The notes below the pieces were generated by a model. It worked only from the letters and a program-made list of their open reading frames with translations, searched no databases and was not told the origin of the DNA. This document shows positions 63,851 to 64,000 of a stretch of DNA of 64,000 nt, piece by piece (positions within the stretch are counted from its first letter, which is position 1; every line of letters begins with the position of its first letter). Origin of the DNA: Dyella sp. RRB7 (GTDB taxonomy: Bacteria; Pseudomonadota; Gammaproteobacteria; Xanthomonadales; Rhodanobacteraceae); contig NZ_JAKWJS010000006.1 in assembly GCF_022761115.1 (NCBI RefSeq), positions 237,168 through 301,167 of the forward strand, in the 5' to 3' direction. The position numbers and the translations under genes are program-made.

Positions 63851-64000
63851 CTGAATACGTTATCCGTCGTGGCGCCGTGGGAATTGGAAGAAACCGCGCC
63901 GTTGCGTTTCGTCACCGCCGCGAGCCTGTTCGACGGTCACGACGCGGCCATCAACATCATGCGCCGCATCATCCAGTCGCAGGGTGCGGAGGTGATCCAC
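63851..64000 (+). CDS. icmF: fused isobutyryl-CoA mutase (IcmF), N-terminal part (continues beyond window)
   Basis: The open frame encodes [20 protein letters not shown] followed by [13 protein letters not shown], the hallmark start of the B12-binding domain of IcmF, the fused GTPase/mutase that interconverts isobutyryl-CoA and n-butyryl-CoA. The start is uncertain: a perfect GGAGG (63841-63845) points to a CTG at 63851 with 5-base spacing. In-frame TTG codons at 63827, 63833 and 63839, or a GTG at 63869, are alternatives. No ATG is in position. It lies 25 bases after the aldolase, so it is likely co-transcribed. In context it would process isobutyrate released by CmtE after activation by the CymE-like ligase. 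Confidence 0.8.
   Translation, partial: MNTLSVVAPWELEETAPLRFVTAASLFDGHDAAINIMRRIIQSQGAEVIH

Overview
The window looks like a chromosomal segment of a high-GC gammaproteobacterium, most likely of the Xanthomonadales/Rhodanobacteraceae kind (Dyella, Rhodanobacter or Luteibacter type). This is inferred from protein character: the folC-dedD-cvpA-purF block, a DUF455 ferritin-like protein, a large TonB receptor, a YHS-type copper ATPase and leaderless-looking promoters. The genus cannot be fixed from sequence alone. By eye there are three compositional zones: a moderate-GC accessory zone (1 to about 12.9 kb), a very GC-rich core-like zone (about 13.0 to 41.3 kb) and a moderate-GC catabolic zone (41.6 kb to the end).

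Zone 1 (1-12.9 kb) is a respiratory and stress patch. It holds the 3' end of a catalase-family gene, a decayed GMC oxidoreductase tail, pyruvate:quinone oxidoreductase PoxB, a small membrane protein, a MalT-C-like LuxR regulator, a NarL-type response regulator with its triple-Y sensor kinase, and a cyanide-insensitive-type bd quinol oxidase (two large subunits plus a DUF2474 micropeptide missed by length cut-offs). Four promoter-side stretches carry the same CCCC-N4-GGGG type palindrome, which suggests one local regulon.

Zone 2 (13-41.3 kb) is mostly housekeeping and transport: a MerR regulator and Cu/Ag ATPase operon with a MerR-spaced, nearly leaderless promoter, folC-dedD-cvpA-purF, MFS and FUSC exporters, a fused binding-protein/permease osmolyte ABC system, LysR, PhnA, YkgJ and SulP genes. 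It also holds a ribbon-helix-helix plus unknown-protein pair behind a perfect palindrome, and a DeoR / TonB receptor / ricin-lectin locus that may serve glycan uptake.

Zone 3 (41.4-64 kb) begins beside a diverged tRNA-Pro 3' end, a candidate attachment site, and encodes what reads as a complete aerobic p-cymene and p-cumate degradation pathway (cym/cmt). Methyl hydroxylation (CymAa/CymAb), alcohol and aldehyde oxidation (CymB, CymC), outer-membrane import (CymD), ring dihydroxylation (CmtAaAbAcAd), diol dehydrogenation (CmtB), extradiol cleavage (CmtC), decarboxylation (CmtD), C-C hydrolysis (CmtE) and the lower meta pathway (CmtF, CmtH, CmtG) are all present, with a CymR-like repressor and near-identical operators before both operons. 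Unusual additions are a styrene-oxide-isomerase-like protein inside the monooxygenase genes, a pair of FAD oxidoreductases reminiscent of limonene dehydrogenase, and, at the window edge, the start of a fused isobutyryl-CoA mutase (IcmF). Together with the CymE-type acyl-CoA ligase, IcmF gives a route for the isobutyrate released by CmtE.
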